From Alitta virens (Eukaryota > Annelida > Polychaeta > Phyllodocida > Nereididae): 64,000 nucleotides of DNA. The notes beneath the pieces are model-generated. The model did no database searches. It worked only from the letters and a program-made list of their open reading frames with translations, and had not been told where the DNA came from. Location of the stretch: NCBI GenBank assembly GCA_932294295.1, contig OW028576.1:45610247-45674246 (forward strand), written 5' to 3'. How positions within the stretch are numbered: the stretch's first letter is position 1; each line of letters begins with the position of its first letter. Below are positions 36,430-48,852 of the stretch, one piece after another. The translations under genes and the position numbers were made by a program.

Positions 36430-36585
36430 ACAATAAGATGACGTCACTACATAATTGTTACATGCATGATGTCACAGAATAGATGACGTCAGAATAGTTG
36501 ACGTCATCTATTCTGTGACATCATAATAATACTTATCTGCTACAGTGTCAGTGACCTCTTGTGGTACTTTTTCTCCCCATGGATG
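36430..36585 (+). repeat. CRE-rich dispersed repeat, copy 1
   Basis: Matches 60610-60735: ATGACGTCACT, then GATGTCACAGAATAGATGACGTCA, ACTTATCTGCTACAGTG and CAGTGACCTCTTGTGG up to TTTTTCTCCCCAT. It holds several TGACGTCA or near-CRE palindromes and a short inverted repeat (ATGACGTCAGAATAG region). It lies about 220 bases before the GT92 gene 2 exon. Confidence 0.75.
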
Positions 36586-36805
36586 TAGGTCATTAAAGTG
36601 CTCCAAAGTCATTAATTTAGGTCACTGAATGCAAAACTCAATCAAAGGCATCTTTAGTGTTGAAAAATTCTGGCAACTGTACACACATATTAGAAATCGT
36701 TGTAAATTTGTTTTCATAGATCATTTGAAATCCTACTTGTAATTTTAGAAGTACTATAAAAATCTAATTTACAGAAATGTTCAATAATCCAATTTTCACT
36801 TTCAG

Positions 36806-38164
36806 ATAGATGTCCTGAAATCGAAATTCTTCTGTCGAATCTGTGTAATTTTCATCACAACAATGCTGGTATATAATTCACTAGTAAATGACAGTTTAGC
36901 TCAGATTATGCGAAATGTAATTATGCCGGGGAAGAGAATAACGTTCTTGGACCAGTCAGACGAGACATTTTCTTACGTCGAGGGAACAGAAATGTTTGTC
37001 CGGTCTGCTGTTTATGATCCTCGCATAAAGCGCAAGCCAGTGGTTCGGATGTTAGTTATTACGCCATCGCAATATCATGCAGTTTTCTGTCATATCAGAT
37101 TTAGAAACAGCAAAAATTACATCGCAACTTCCGTTGTGAAAGCTGAACTTGTCGTTCAGAGAGTTTACTTCGAGTCATATTGCAAGTGGGTAACAGCAAC
37201 CATGAAGTGTCCTGTGGTAACTTCAGAAATACCTGACTCAATATCGATTTCAGGATCACCAGATGGGACCCCAAATAAGTGGCACGATATCCGAGTTCCT
37301 GATTACAAACCGCCGACGAAGCCGAAGTATGGGATCTGCCTTAACAGCATCTTCCACCAAAGCGACGCCAATACTCATAACCTCGTTGAATGGTTTGAAA
37401 TGCAAAAAATACTGGGTGTCCACAATGTCTTATTTTACGGTGTGTATAATGTGACGAGGAATGTCCTCAGAGTGCTCCAATCTTATGTCGATTCAGGATT
37501 TCTCATTTACTATCCGTGGAGTTTACCAATGGCAACCGTTACACCATGGGATTATGCAAAAAACGCAACGTTGAGATCCATCGATCGTTGTGTGGCATAT
37601 TACGCTCAACATCTCATTTACATGGATTGCCTCTACAGATTCATGGATGATTATACTTACCTCGCACTCTTCGATACGGATGAGTTTGTTCTTCCTGGTG
37701 ATAGCTACACTTGGCAAGAAATGTTCGCAAACATTGATGCCAAAAAAATGTATGCGGAATACGCGCAATACAACATCCAGGAAACATGCTTCGATCGGAC
37801 TGAAAATGCATCTTACATCGTTAAACAAGATGACGCTGAGATATACCTAGTCACCAAGGGGACGAAAAGAATAAACCGATTTCGGACAACAATAGACTAC
37901 ATACCCTTTTATAAATCAATCGTGAAACCACAGCATGTAGATCGATTGTACATCCATGCAGTGCAACTGGTCATACCACCCATGAAGGACAGAATCATGC
38001 TTCCACTTTCTCTAGCAAGACTTCAGCATTATCGCAGACCAGTAGGAGCTTGCGGAAATATGACTCAATCAACCACCATGGATGATAATTTCTTTTACAA
38101 ATATCACCAAGAATTACAGCCAAGAATGGTGAACAGGCTGAAAATGTCCATGCAATATAATTAA
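36806..38164 (+). CDS. GT92 (DUF23) family glycosyltransferase, gene 2
   Basis: An acceptor TTTTCACTTTCAG ends at 36805 and the frame is open from 36806, giving IDVLKSKFFCRICVIFITTM before the first in-block ATG at 36863. This leader is a good type II signal anchor, so the true start is probably in an upstream exon (see 26568-26588); from 36863 alone the protein has 433 residues and a truncated anchor. The GT92 core shows YGICLNSIFH, LVEWFEMQKILGVHNVLFYG, YYAQHLIYMDCLYR and the acidic motif DTDEF at residues 271-275 counted from 36863. It clearly resembles gene 1 along the whole length with conserved cysteines, so the two are paralogues. Golgi function is inferred from the family. Confidence 0.92.
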   Translation: MDVLKSKFFCRICVIFITTMLVYNSLVNDSLAQIMRNVIMPGKRITFLDQSDETFSYVEGTEMFVRSAVYDPRIKRKPVVRMLVITPSQYHAVFCHIRFRNSKNYIATSVVKAELVVQRVYFESYCKWVTATMKCPVVTSEIPDSISISGSPDGTPNKWHDIRVPDYKPPTKPKYGICLNSIFHQSDANTHNLVEWFEMQKILGVHNVLFYGVYNVTRNVLRVLQSYVDSGFLIYYPWSLPMATVTPWDYAKNATLRSIDRCVAYYAQHLIYMDCLYRFMDDYTYLALFDTDEFVLPGDSYTWQEMFANIDAKKMYAEYAQYNIQETCFDRTENASYIVKQDDAEIYLVTKGTKRINRFRTTIDYIPFYKSIVKPQHVDRLYIHAVQLVIPPMKDRIMLPLSLARLQHYRRPVGACGNMTQSTTMDDNFFYKYHQELQPRMVNRLKMSMQYN

Positions 38165-38397
38165 TGATGTACAGTATGCAAAAAACAACTTTGCCAAATG
38201 AGGTCTGCTTTTGTAACAAGGGCTCATACATTGAGCATTATGATGATCTCGACATTTAAATTTGTCTAATAGATTGTATTTGAAATACTTCAAATGTTGT
38301 TAACAGTTTATTTTGACAGTGTGAAAAAAGTCACGATTTGTGGTTGAAGAAATGTAAAAATAAGGCTAGTTTGTCGCATTATTTTGATGTGATTTTC

Positions 38398-38403
38398 AAT
38401 AAA
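38398..38403 (+). terminator. Poly(A) signal of GT92 gene 2
   Basis: AATAAA lies 234 bases past the stop and is followed by TTTCCTC and a T-rich stretch. Confidence 0.6.
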
Positions 38404-38409
38404 GTTTCC

Positions 38410-41200
38410 TCAAAAAAGTATTTAAGCTAGATATTTGACTTTTTTTATCTGCCATTGTGATGTTACAGCCTTGACATCCTGACTAGTCCAAAGTCAATAT
38501 CTCAAGAAATGCAATAAATCAACCTTCCCTAATGTACAGTATGCAAAATAACCCACAATGTAAACTTGACGACAGATTTATTCGAGATTTACTCAACATC
38601 ATGCATACGATGCAACATGATTTAATATTAATTTCCAATGATTAGACGAATAAATAAACAAGTAAATTTGTATACTGATGCTTTGATTCAAGGACAATGT
38701 TGTTCACAAATAAGTTTTTTGTACTTTCTTACTGCTGTTGATACCAAAATTTACAAATATCACAAACACTGTGTGTCGTCACCTCACAGTCCAGTGACCT
38801 AATAATGTACGTAAATTAATCAATTACTCGTATAGTCTATAGGCTGGCTTATGGCATTAAAGGTCTAACAATGAAATTATACAATAATTAGATTGTCATA
38901 TACTGAGTTTACGCAATTCTTGTTCTGACAAGCGGGCAATTCAGAAAAATTGTCTAAACTAAAAAAAATATGAATCCATTTCTCTTGTATTTTTAACAGA
39001 AGATTTCTTAAGTCTATACTCAGCCTATCGGCTGAATAATTCAACCAATCATTTTGCTTAACTAGGTAAACTAGCAAAAGAATGTTCATAATTAGGTCGC
39101 TGGGCTGTTAGGTGACGAAACACATTGCAAAGAATTAGTCGAGAATGAGAAACAGACTGTAAATGAATTTTAACTAACAGTGTATACTATATAGTATATG
39201 CAATAGGCCTATATTTTTATTTATTTTTTTTTTTTTTTTATCTTTATTGACATGTGGTTTTACATTACAACAATACAAACATCATACGTGGAAACATAAA
39301 CCACCCAGCCCCATAAGGGCTTATATGTCACTCCATTTTAGTGCTTGAATACATTACGTCTAAATAACAAAAAGTAACTGTTCCCTTATTTCCATAGCTT
39401 TCAGCAAAAAGTTAGTACCTGATATTCGTTATTAATAAACACAAATTCAAACTCATCAAAATGACTATTAAGACTAGTTCTTATATCATTATAGGCATTA
39501 CATACACATAGTACATGAAATTCATATCATTTATTCTATTTCTCACAACATGAACTCAGATTTATTCCAATTTATCCAACCTCATGCATATGATGCAACG
39601 TGATTTATCAATAACTAAATATATGGTGTTGCTTGAATTGGTAGAATAAATTAATAATTATAAATGATAAAAAAATATATATTACCACTGCTCACTGGCC
39701 CTTGGATTGAACCTATAAAATTATTATATATAGTTCATAGCATGTTCTCAAATGACATTAAATCCATTGTTCATGGAGATTTGTTATTCCAGATTTGTCG
39801 TGAGACTGAACCTGGAAGAACAAATTGTGCAGCTTTTGAGGAATATATACAGTAAACTTTGAGGGTTTTCAAAACAAGATCACTGCAACAAGGTTGTATC
39901 ATGTGACGGTTATTTGGGGGGTAATTTGTGGTAATAAAAGTGGAGATAAACAAGACGTGAAATTTCACAGATCTTTAAAACACCATCCGCGACACTGATG
40001 GAACCTTGAACTTGCCGGGTGTCCACTTTTTCTACTCTTGTCTCCATGTGTACATCCATGAGCCTAGCATCAATAGATCTGAAGTTATCATGTCCGCAAG
40101 GGTGGTTGACAGATTATGCCGCAGATAAGGAGACAAGGAGGAAGAGAGTCAAGAGATGTAGGTGACAGTAGGTCAACTCCAAATAGGGGTCTACATGGGT
40201 CCAAAAATAATGTCCCATGTCGCCATTTAAGAAAATGTAATACAGCAGTTTTAGAGCGAGCATGGACAGTTCAGGGGTGAAAGAGACTGATCAGAAAGAT
40301 TGCAGAGTAATTAACCAACTTTTCTAGCCCATTCCTAATGGCCTTGTCATAAAATACTTGTTTGTGCTATACAGGCCAATAGTGGAGAAGATACAGAAAT
40401 AGCATTACAACTGTACCCACACAGAAAAGGGGTAAACTTTGGTCAAAAGAGTTGAAAATAAGTTTATTGCCCAGATGTTGCAGTGATGATATCATTCTTA
40501 TCAAATGTTTCAATCAGTCTGAAAAGTCGTTCTGAAGATGCAACTGTCCATGCTCGCTCTAAAACTGCTGTATCTGATGTAATTTTTTAACTAAGATAAT
40601 AACTAAGAATATCAAAACTGTCACCTGTCACTCTTTAAGGAGATATTCCTCATACGTCCATCATTATTTAAGAGATTCAGTGTCACTTTGTCCCTGGTTA
40701 AGAATAGAAGATCAATGTCACACTGTCCATTTTATAGATTTTTATCCCCATGTAGACTTATCCTCACATCCTGGGCTATACGTTTTAAAACCAATGATTT
40801 GACAGAAATTGCCGTTATATGCAGGCCAGGTGGGAGTACCATCTTCAGTTCCTTTTTGTCTTTTTTCTATGTACGTATTAGTGTAAGATGTAACTGGTGG
40901 CCTTTCGACTACTCCAGATTACTACCATTTGCACAAGGTGGCAGCACTAGCAAGCACAACAAATACCGTAGAACCCGGCCTGGATTAGCTGTGTTCAGTT
41001 AACAATACGAATCCATCTTTTTTTTTCCCCACTAGCACATGAACATCTAAAAATAACTGTAATCTCGTTGTTAGACCTTTAATACCATACGCCAGCCTAT
41101 AGACCATAAAAGTATGGCGGGGGTCTTTTACTTGCCTCAGCATAAAAACCGAAATCAAATCAAGGCACCACCAATCCAGCTGAGATGTAGCTCATGCATG
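38410..41200. other. Intergenic between GT92 gene 2 and the PNT gene
   Basis: At 39220-39310 an inverted polyadenylated tail is seen: on the minus strand GTCAATAAAGAT followed by a long A run, so a minus-strand retroelement 3-prime end. An inverted SINE fragment lies at 41095-41200. Short text AGAGCGAGCATGGACAGTT recurs inverted at 40543-40562, bounding a possible foldback at 40240-40565 (AATACAGCAGTTTTAGAGCG at left, CGCTCTAAAACTGCTGTAT at right). Confidence 0.55.
40241..40574. mobile_element. Foldback element with ~33 bp TIRs
   Basis: The left end TACAGCAGTTTTAGAGCGAG and the continuing CATGGACAGTT are repeated inverted at the right (ATGCTCGCTCTAAAACTGCTGTA with TGTCC before). The interior is non-coding. 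Confidence 0.7.
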
Positions 41201-41240
41201 AATTATGGTGTACACTTTATGTATAAACAAAACGAAGCAA

Positions 41241-43459
41241 TTTATTTTCAGTTCAAAGATATTTTTAATGAATGGTAGAATATTCAAAGAAATACTTCAA
41301 CAAATACTTCAAAATACAATCAAAACAGCACACTGCATGGCCGCCTGCGGTATTTTTCACAGCATTCAACCTCCTTCACAAATTACAACAAACAATATGA
41401 AAAATATACACGCATGAAATATGACATGAACATTCACTAGATTAAAGCATCATATATGAAGCCTTAAAACGTTGAGAAAGACATTGTGAAATTCTTTAAT
41501 TTATCCCACAAGATCAAAAATCAACACATTTGACAGTTCATCAAGAAATGTCTTCTTCCATCAAAATTGTAATTTTGTTCAAAAAAATTATTACCAATTT
41601 ACCTCACGTGAATAAAAAAATTCATACAAAATATACGTTTTTCAACTTTCCACACAAATTCTGAACACAACATTGAAAGAATATGTAATTTAAGCAGTTA
41701 CAGCTAGGTGGAGCCACCTTATAGTTCTCAATATACACAAGAGGGCGCCACGATACAGCCAGAAGTTAACTAAATTTCAAGGACTTCTAACCAAGACCAG
41801 CCTGGTAAAATTAATTCCTTTCGTTCTGAGGTCAGTAACATAGTTCTTTATGAAATATTACAGTTAATAATGAAATATTGATATTTCAACAATTGGATTA
41901 CAAGGCTACAATAATCACATTTACCGAAGGATCACAATATTCAAGTCTGATCCTTACCAGATATTAATAGCACTTAAAGTTGACGTCATTTCTAATAATA
42001 GCCCAAACTATAAATAGCACTTGACGTCATGGATAAGATAATCACAGTAGCACAATACAAAGTACCACTATACATTAGGATTTCAAATTATCCTTGTATA
42101 ATAAATGAGTTAGTTTTATCAGTATAATTACAGTTAAAGCACAGTACAGTACTTATAGGTCTTACATAAGTTAATAGTACATAGTGTTATGTAATCATCA
42201 GTCATATTACAGCTCTAGGAATGATAACATTGCCATGTCAAAATATGTTTATATACGCAATTACATAATGTTTAACATTCAAATAATGTTGTCACAAAGC
42301 TATTTTTTCTCAAATTTGCAAAACATATGCAATTATGTGCCCAAGTCGAATGTCAATACAATATAAGATGGTTCAATAACCAAAAAAACAAGAAGTTCAG
42401 ATTGGTAGAACATCACAGGCCTATCAACCTGTTTAAGACATGATTTTACCAATAATAGTTTTCAATTCTGGGAGGTTGCGAGTATCGACTGCAAATGTAC
42501 CACACAACCTCAAATAACTTGCCTCCATGGCAACGAATAAACCAAGTATTTACGCCATCGACATTTTGTGGTAAGTCGAGCATTTAAAAGTCATCATCAG
42601 TCCAAAGAATAACATTCAGTGTATTGTAATAACTGGAGATTTTAATGATCGATTCAGCCGTTGTAGTAATCCAAGGGCTTTTGATGTTTACCAACACAGG
42701 ACGATGATCGTGTTGTGCATTCGCAATTGTTCAAGTCATTCTAAATCATTTATGTCGCCCGAAGACCTATCTTAAAAAGAATCAGTCTTCACACATCATC
42801 CTGGATGGAATAAGACATTTGAAGTGATCCACTTCCATGTTAACAGCAGTAACATCCAATGCAAGTTTCAGTCCGAATATACACTTTTTGGAACACTTCA
42901 ATGTTCCGTGCAGTAACATCCAACCTAGCGTTCCAATGACGTAGATTTTTTGGAGAACTTCAGTGTATACATAGAGTCATAACATGGCATGTTTGAAGCA
43001 TTCCAAATCCTTCTGTTTCCAATCCAGAGTTGACCTGTATATCCATTCATGTTTATATATCATAGATAGACATTTAATAGTCAATTGCAATGTTTATAGG
43101 CTGATAAAGGCTGAAATCCCAAGATATTCAAGTCAATTGCAATCATCTGAGAAATTGCAATCACAAATCAGTCAACGGAAGTTTAAATGGAAACCATATA
43201 TAATGACAATTCCTTATCGTGTCTTGTAACTTGGTGAATTTTTGTTCATTAATAACTGGAATATTCCACATTGTCTTGAATTCATATTTCATAACAACAT
43301 CACAGTATACTTTGTCCTACTATATATATATAATATATGTACATGAGGACAGACAGTTTTGAGTAGAACCATCCAAAATGTAGTATTTCCCAGTCGATAG
43401 TAACATAATAATAGTCAATAGCGAATCGTCGAAGGTACCAAGCGTCGACGTCACTTTCT
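41241..43459 (-). other. Likely 3-prime UTR of PNT gene with poly(A) signal at 41246-41241
   Basis: After the stop at 43460-43462 no coding exon is seen on the minus strand. The first AATAAA (minus) downstream is at 41246-41241, giving a 3-prime UTR of about 2.2 kb. This is inference from one signal; transcript ends are unproven. Confidence 0.4.
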
Positions 43460-43767
43460 TCACCGACTAACGTTAGACGTAGGACTGCTACTTGAACTTC
43501 CTTCCGTACTCGTTGAAGACTTCGGTGGAGAAGATTTCGCCGAGCGTTCGCCGGTCTTCAACTGCATGGCTCGGTTCAAACGCATCTGGAAATCTTTGTA
43601 GAGGAGTTTCCCTCCGAGAGGGACTCGGTACGTGAACATTTGGAGGTTCATCAAGCAGAGGGCTTTGCCGTTCATCAAGAACCGGTCGAGGTGAACCGGG
43701 ATTTCGTGGACAGACTTCATGTGTCGGAGCCAGCGGTGGACGTCGTCCCGAGACCAGTCACGGGGAT
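43460..43767 (-). CDS. PNT exon, shared by both isoforms, with stop codon
   Basis: The acceptor CTATTTTTGCAG precedes 43767; the exon opens with two bases that complete a codon (D) from either upstream exon. It reads [19 protein letters not shown], through [17 protein letters not shown] and [14 protein letters not shown], then a basic, serine-rich tail ending SNVSR and TGA at 43462-43460. The domain fits the five-helix PNT fold of TEL. The tail is about 30 residues. GC content is clearly higher than in flanking DNA, as expected for a true exon. Confidence 0.92.
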
Positions 43768-46700
43768 CTGCAAAAATAGAAAATAAAGCTTAATTAATAT
43801 CATTGTTTTCTTATCAATGGTATCAGCCAACATTATTCATATTTATTCAGATTAGGGTGTCTCACTGCGAAGTATGGAAGGATGTATGAATAAATGTCTA
43901 AAGACATCTAAAGAATGAATCAATAAATTGAATTATTATTCATTCATTTATCGATACATCTGGTACAAGCAACACATCTTTTGGCAGCAACTGTAAGTTG
44001 AAAGTCTCCCGCAAAGCTAGACCTACACCTTTTGATAATGTTCTATAAATTATCAACTTGGAGGTGCCTTGCATTCAGTGTCTATGCTAAGGCAAGTAAT
44101 TTATAAAAGACCCCACCCATAGGGTAAATGTGCAACTTGTTGTGGACTCCAAGCAGACTTATCATCTCATCATTATGTCTGCTCTGGTAGCCAGTCATAT
44201 AATGGGTGCAGATTCAATATACATTTTAATCGACAAAATACGGTAGGCTTAGATTCAATAAGCTTTCATTAAACTTTTTGTATAACATGTTAATAATAAA
44301 TACTAATTCCACAATTAAATTGATTGTCAAGTTTGCAAGAAACATATTTGATAATTTATATATAAAACATCAATGTACGTAATATACATTAATTAGCAGA
44401 GGTTGATTTAACTAATTAATTATTTAATCATCTTAAATTGTATCTAAAATTTAAATAAAATCATACTCATTCTATACGACTAGTTTTGAAAGTATCAAAA
44501 TTACCAATTACACAAATATACAAAGTTATGATAAATAAAAAAAACGATATTCGAAATTATGACAACTGGTATTTTTTTTTATCAATCATATCAATGCAAT
44601 CTGGTTTATTGGAAGCAATTGACGCTATCACTGCAAACAGGAAACAGGAAATGGCTAATGCCAGACCGGATGTTGTTTATCATTTCCATGACCCGAGACT
44701 TACAGGATGTGCTATTTATACACACAGGTGTCTGTAACGTGCTGATATTTTGCTAAAAAGCTTAACTGCTATTATATAGTATATACTCTATAACCTTATA
44801 ATGTAAATAAAAGATATTCAATAAATCTGATTGTTTATGAAGTTATAAACAGAGTTATCATACTTTTGTTGTACTTCATATTATTCATTATACACAGGGT
44901 TCAACTGTACAGAGTCATTATACAATATTACCTCACTATTAAGAATGTTTATTTACCAACATTTAGCAGAGTAAACCACTTTAAAACTACAAACACAAAG
45001 TTTATAAACTCTTTTTTTACATATGAATAAATATATAGAGAAAATAATAAAAGTTTCAAAATAACTAAATTGCATGTAGAGGTCGATATTATAAGTCAAA
45101 CTACATAATCAATAACTCGCTATTAAGACCACCTCATTTATAAGACCACCTCACTATTAAGACCACCTCACAATTAAGACCACCTCACTATTAAGATCAT
45201 GATTCATATCATTATTAAGACTACCTCACTGTTAAGACCACCTCAATATTAAGTATATTTACCTCATTATTAAGACTATGTACCTCACTATAAAGAACAC
45301 CTCACTCTTAAGTCTTAAGACCATCTCATAGGCCTATTCTCCAATCTATAATATCTAAAAGTTCTGCAAAACCTCACAATTAAGAACACCTCACCATTAA
45401 GGCAAATTTCATTATAAAAATACTCTCAATATGAGGTCAGGCTGATAGGCCTATTAAATCTGTAGACCTATATAGACCATAAAGTCAACATACCTGAATG
45501 AGGCACTGTGTATTTCATGACAGTAGGCCTTCGAACTGTCTCGAATGGCCTTTTAAACTCAAAAATCTCCTGGTTTGACGAATATTCCAATTCTTCCAGA
45601 CACATTTTCACCATTTTCGAAATGTAAATAGTAAAATATATATCCCGCTATATTCCGAGTTAACACTATGCCTGCTGCTTTTCAACTGAATGTTTTGGAG
45701 GCGTTCTCCCGATGACACCTGGCCAACATCCGGGGAATTAGCAGAGCGTGACGTCATCAATTGTTCCTCCCCCCCCCCCCAGCCCCAGAGCGAGGCAGGA
45801 AGTTGGGGTCACCCCCCAGGTGTCAGCATACACGATTATTCTATCTACCTACATATTACCTACATAGACAGATGCTGTCATTGCTGTGCTATATATAAAC
45901 AACTTGTGTGTGTATATATATATTTTTTAATGTTTATTCACACACATGCATAGTGAGATACAATTCATGGTGTATAGTATAACATTATTGGTAATTAAAA
46001 TATATTGTAAATGTGATAAAACTTTAATTCATAACAAATAAAAACATAAGTGAATATATATATATAAGCTTACAGCTATTAGATTAATTAATTCAATTTT
46101 ATAGAAAAGAAGTTTTTATTTGCAAATAAGCACATAGATACAGATTATCTAGTAAGTATTTTAAACTAAATTAGATATTTTATTACTTAAATACCTTAGT
46201 TAGGTATTATACATAACATTTTAGAATAATAAAACTGTTTGTTTGTTTTATTATATTAATTTGGCAAAGAGTCAATAATGAAGATTTAAAATAGCATTAA
46301 TAATTCATTCATATTATATAAGTTCCAATATACTATTAGTTATAATGTATTCCATAATACAGTTTATTTGTTGACTTGTTTACATTTATCAATTATATTG
46401 CATTTTAATTGCTTCGCATATTTTGATTAGTCAATATTTCATAATTAGTCAATATTTCATAAATAGTCAATATTTCATATCATTAGAATATACCTTTTCG
46501 CTATATATATGCAAACTATTATACTTAAACTTGTTGCAAGTTGGCAAAAAAAATTTCACGATTGCACATTGATTATTGAACATACAAATATATAAGAAAT
46601 TCCCTTAATTATAACCTCAGATAATACCAATTATATTTATAACATGCAATGTACATATTTATTACTTGATATAGATAGATAGATATATTAGATAGATAGA

Positions 46701-47676
46701 TTTATAAAGTGCAGCCCTCTAAAGCAAATTCTTGCCACTAGCGAGGGTTGATTGATGAGATGAGAGAGAGTAGGAGTCCACCCATGTTACACATTTTCCC
46801 CATGGGTGGGATCTTTTACTTGCCTCAGCATAGACACAAGGGACCGCCAATTTAACTTTCATAGCATAAATATAGCAATATATATCATAAACACTGTTGC
46901 ATATACAATAAATAAAGCCATTATCGGCAGTTGATTATCTCCTGATAATGCCTACAGGGGGCGGTGTATTCGGGGGGGGGGGGGGGAGGAGGCTGTCAGT
47001 AGCACCTAGACGCCACCTGTCGGCAACAAATAGAACTAATGTAAACAGGATGTGCTGATTAACACTTCAGAGAATCTTGTTCAGTTCAACATCCTGTATC
47101 CTAAGGAAACCGGAAGCTGACGGGAAGCTAAAGACTAAAGGATGTTGCAGACAAAGATAGATAGATAGATATATAGATAGATATAGATAGATAGATATAT
47201 GTATAGATACATAGATGCATAGATAGATAGGTAGATAGGTAGAATGATATCTAGATAGATCATAGATGTATAGCTAGATAGATAGATAGCACTTAGGCGA
47301 TTGATTGATCGATTCTTTGATTGATTGATTGATTGATTGACTGATTAGTAAACAAAAGTTCAAGTCCACCTTATGCATAGTAAACTAGGTCTATATTCTT
47401 GGAAATGTTTTGTTTTTATTGCAAAAATAATCCAATGCTGTAACGCTTATAGCAAGTTATAGGACACCTATACATGACTAGATGCGGTTTTGTACGAGGC
47501 GTGACGTCATAGTTGTCATAGTAACAGTTATAAATCCTTTTTTGTGTCAAAACAAGAAAAATTGCGGTTTTAGTGCCACCACGAATGTTCCCCTTGTTTA
47601 ATCACATTAATTGTAAAAATATTGTATTTTCAAACTTACAGACGTGATGAAATGTTTCTAACTGTACTTTTTTTAA

Positions 47677-47718
<42 letters not shown>

Positions 47719-48801
47719 ATAGTGACGAAATAGATCTATATTATGTAGTAATTTTCATTTATTCATTATTTTTGGAGAGTAAGTTAAATAATAATCTATC
47801 CATCTATCCATTTCCTATCCCCTGTGGCCATAGGGCAGTAGCCAACTGGTTAATGGCCATTTTATTCACTGTCAGTGGCTATTTTGTGGCTGGACTTAAA
47901 TTAGCTCGAGGCAAGTGTGATGTATTTTGATTAGATGGCCATTGGTCAAAACGTTCATTCTGCAATTAATAATTCAAATGCCAATAGAGACTTATTCTTT
48001 TTTGGCCACTAATTCAAACTTGTTCAAATTAATACACTAAAAGTTGGTGAAAGTAGGTATATGACATCTAATTATCAAATTAAAACTTTAATCGATTACA
48101 GTAGCCTATAATATATAGTATGTAAAATTATAAATTATTGATTAGTAACAAACACTTTAAATTGCCTGCCTTAAAAAATATATATATTAAATTTTAAAAA
48201 CCTCACATCAATAATATTTACTATATTCATAGGCCTACAGTTAAAATATTTTTTCATGAGTAGTGAATTTACTGAATTAAAGGAAATTAATTATTGATCA
48301 GATAAAAAAAACTAAGTCTCACAAAGTCAGTCGTCATTAAACGCCATTTCCTGTTCATTTAAACTTTTTTCTTTTAGTTTCCCCTTTTTTTGTAATATTT
48401 TCTTTCAAATCAGAATTTATTTCTCAAGCTGATTTTAACGAGGCTCCTGTCCTTGCGTGCAGCCGCCTACCGGAAGTGCTCGTCAGCCAGATGCATTGAG
48501 GGAAGTGCATTGTTGCCATTTCCTGTGCCGTTCCCATGCCAACCGGAGAAGCTCTAAGGTCAGCCTCGGGTAACCGTGGTAACTGCACATCCGCCATATC
48601 ATATAAAACAACCCATTCAATTCATTCGAGTCCAATCAATTCGAATTTCTGAGAATTGAATGAGTAAAGAAAATACAGGACTTATGGCTGGGAAGCATTT
48701 GTCTAAAGTTCTCTCTTTCTATCTATCTATCTATCTATCTATCTACCTATCCATCTATCCATCTCTCTACCTATCCTTGGATGATCTCTAGTTCATCCAA
48801 G

Positions 48802-48852
<51 letters not shown>

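Noticed and set aside
43460..45614. Joining long exon 2 (57006) to the 45494 exon
   Set aside because: The 45.6 kb exon has an in-frame stop just upstream of its ATG and no good acceptor, so it fits an alternative first exon better.
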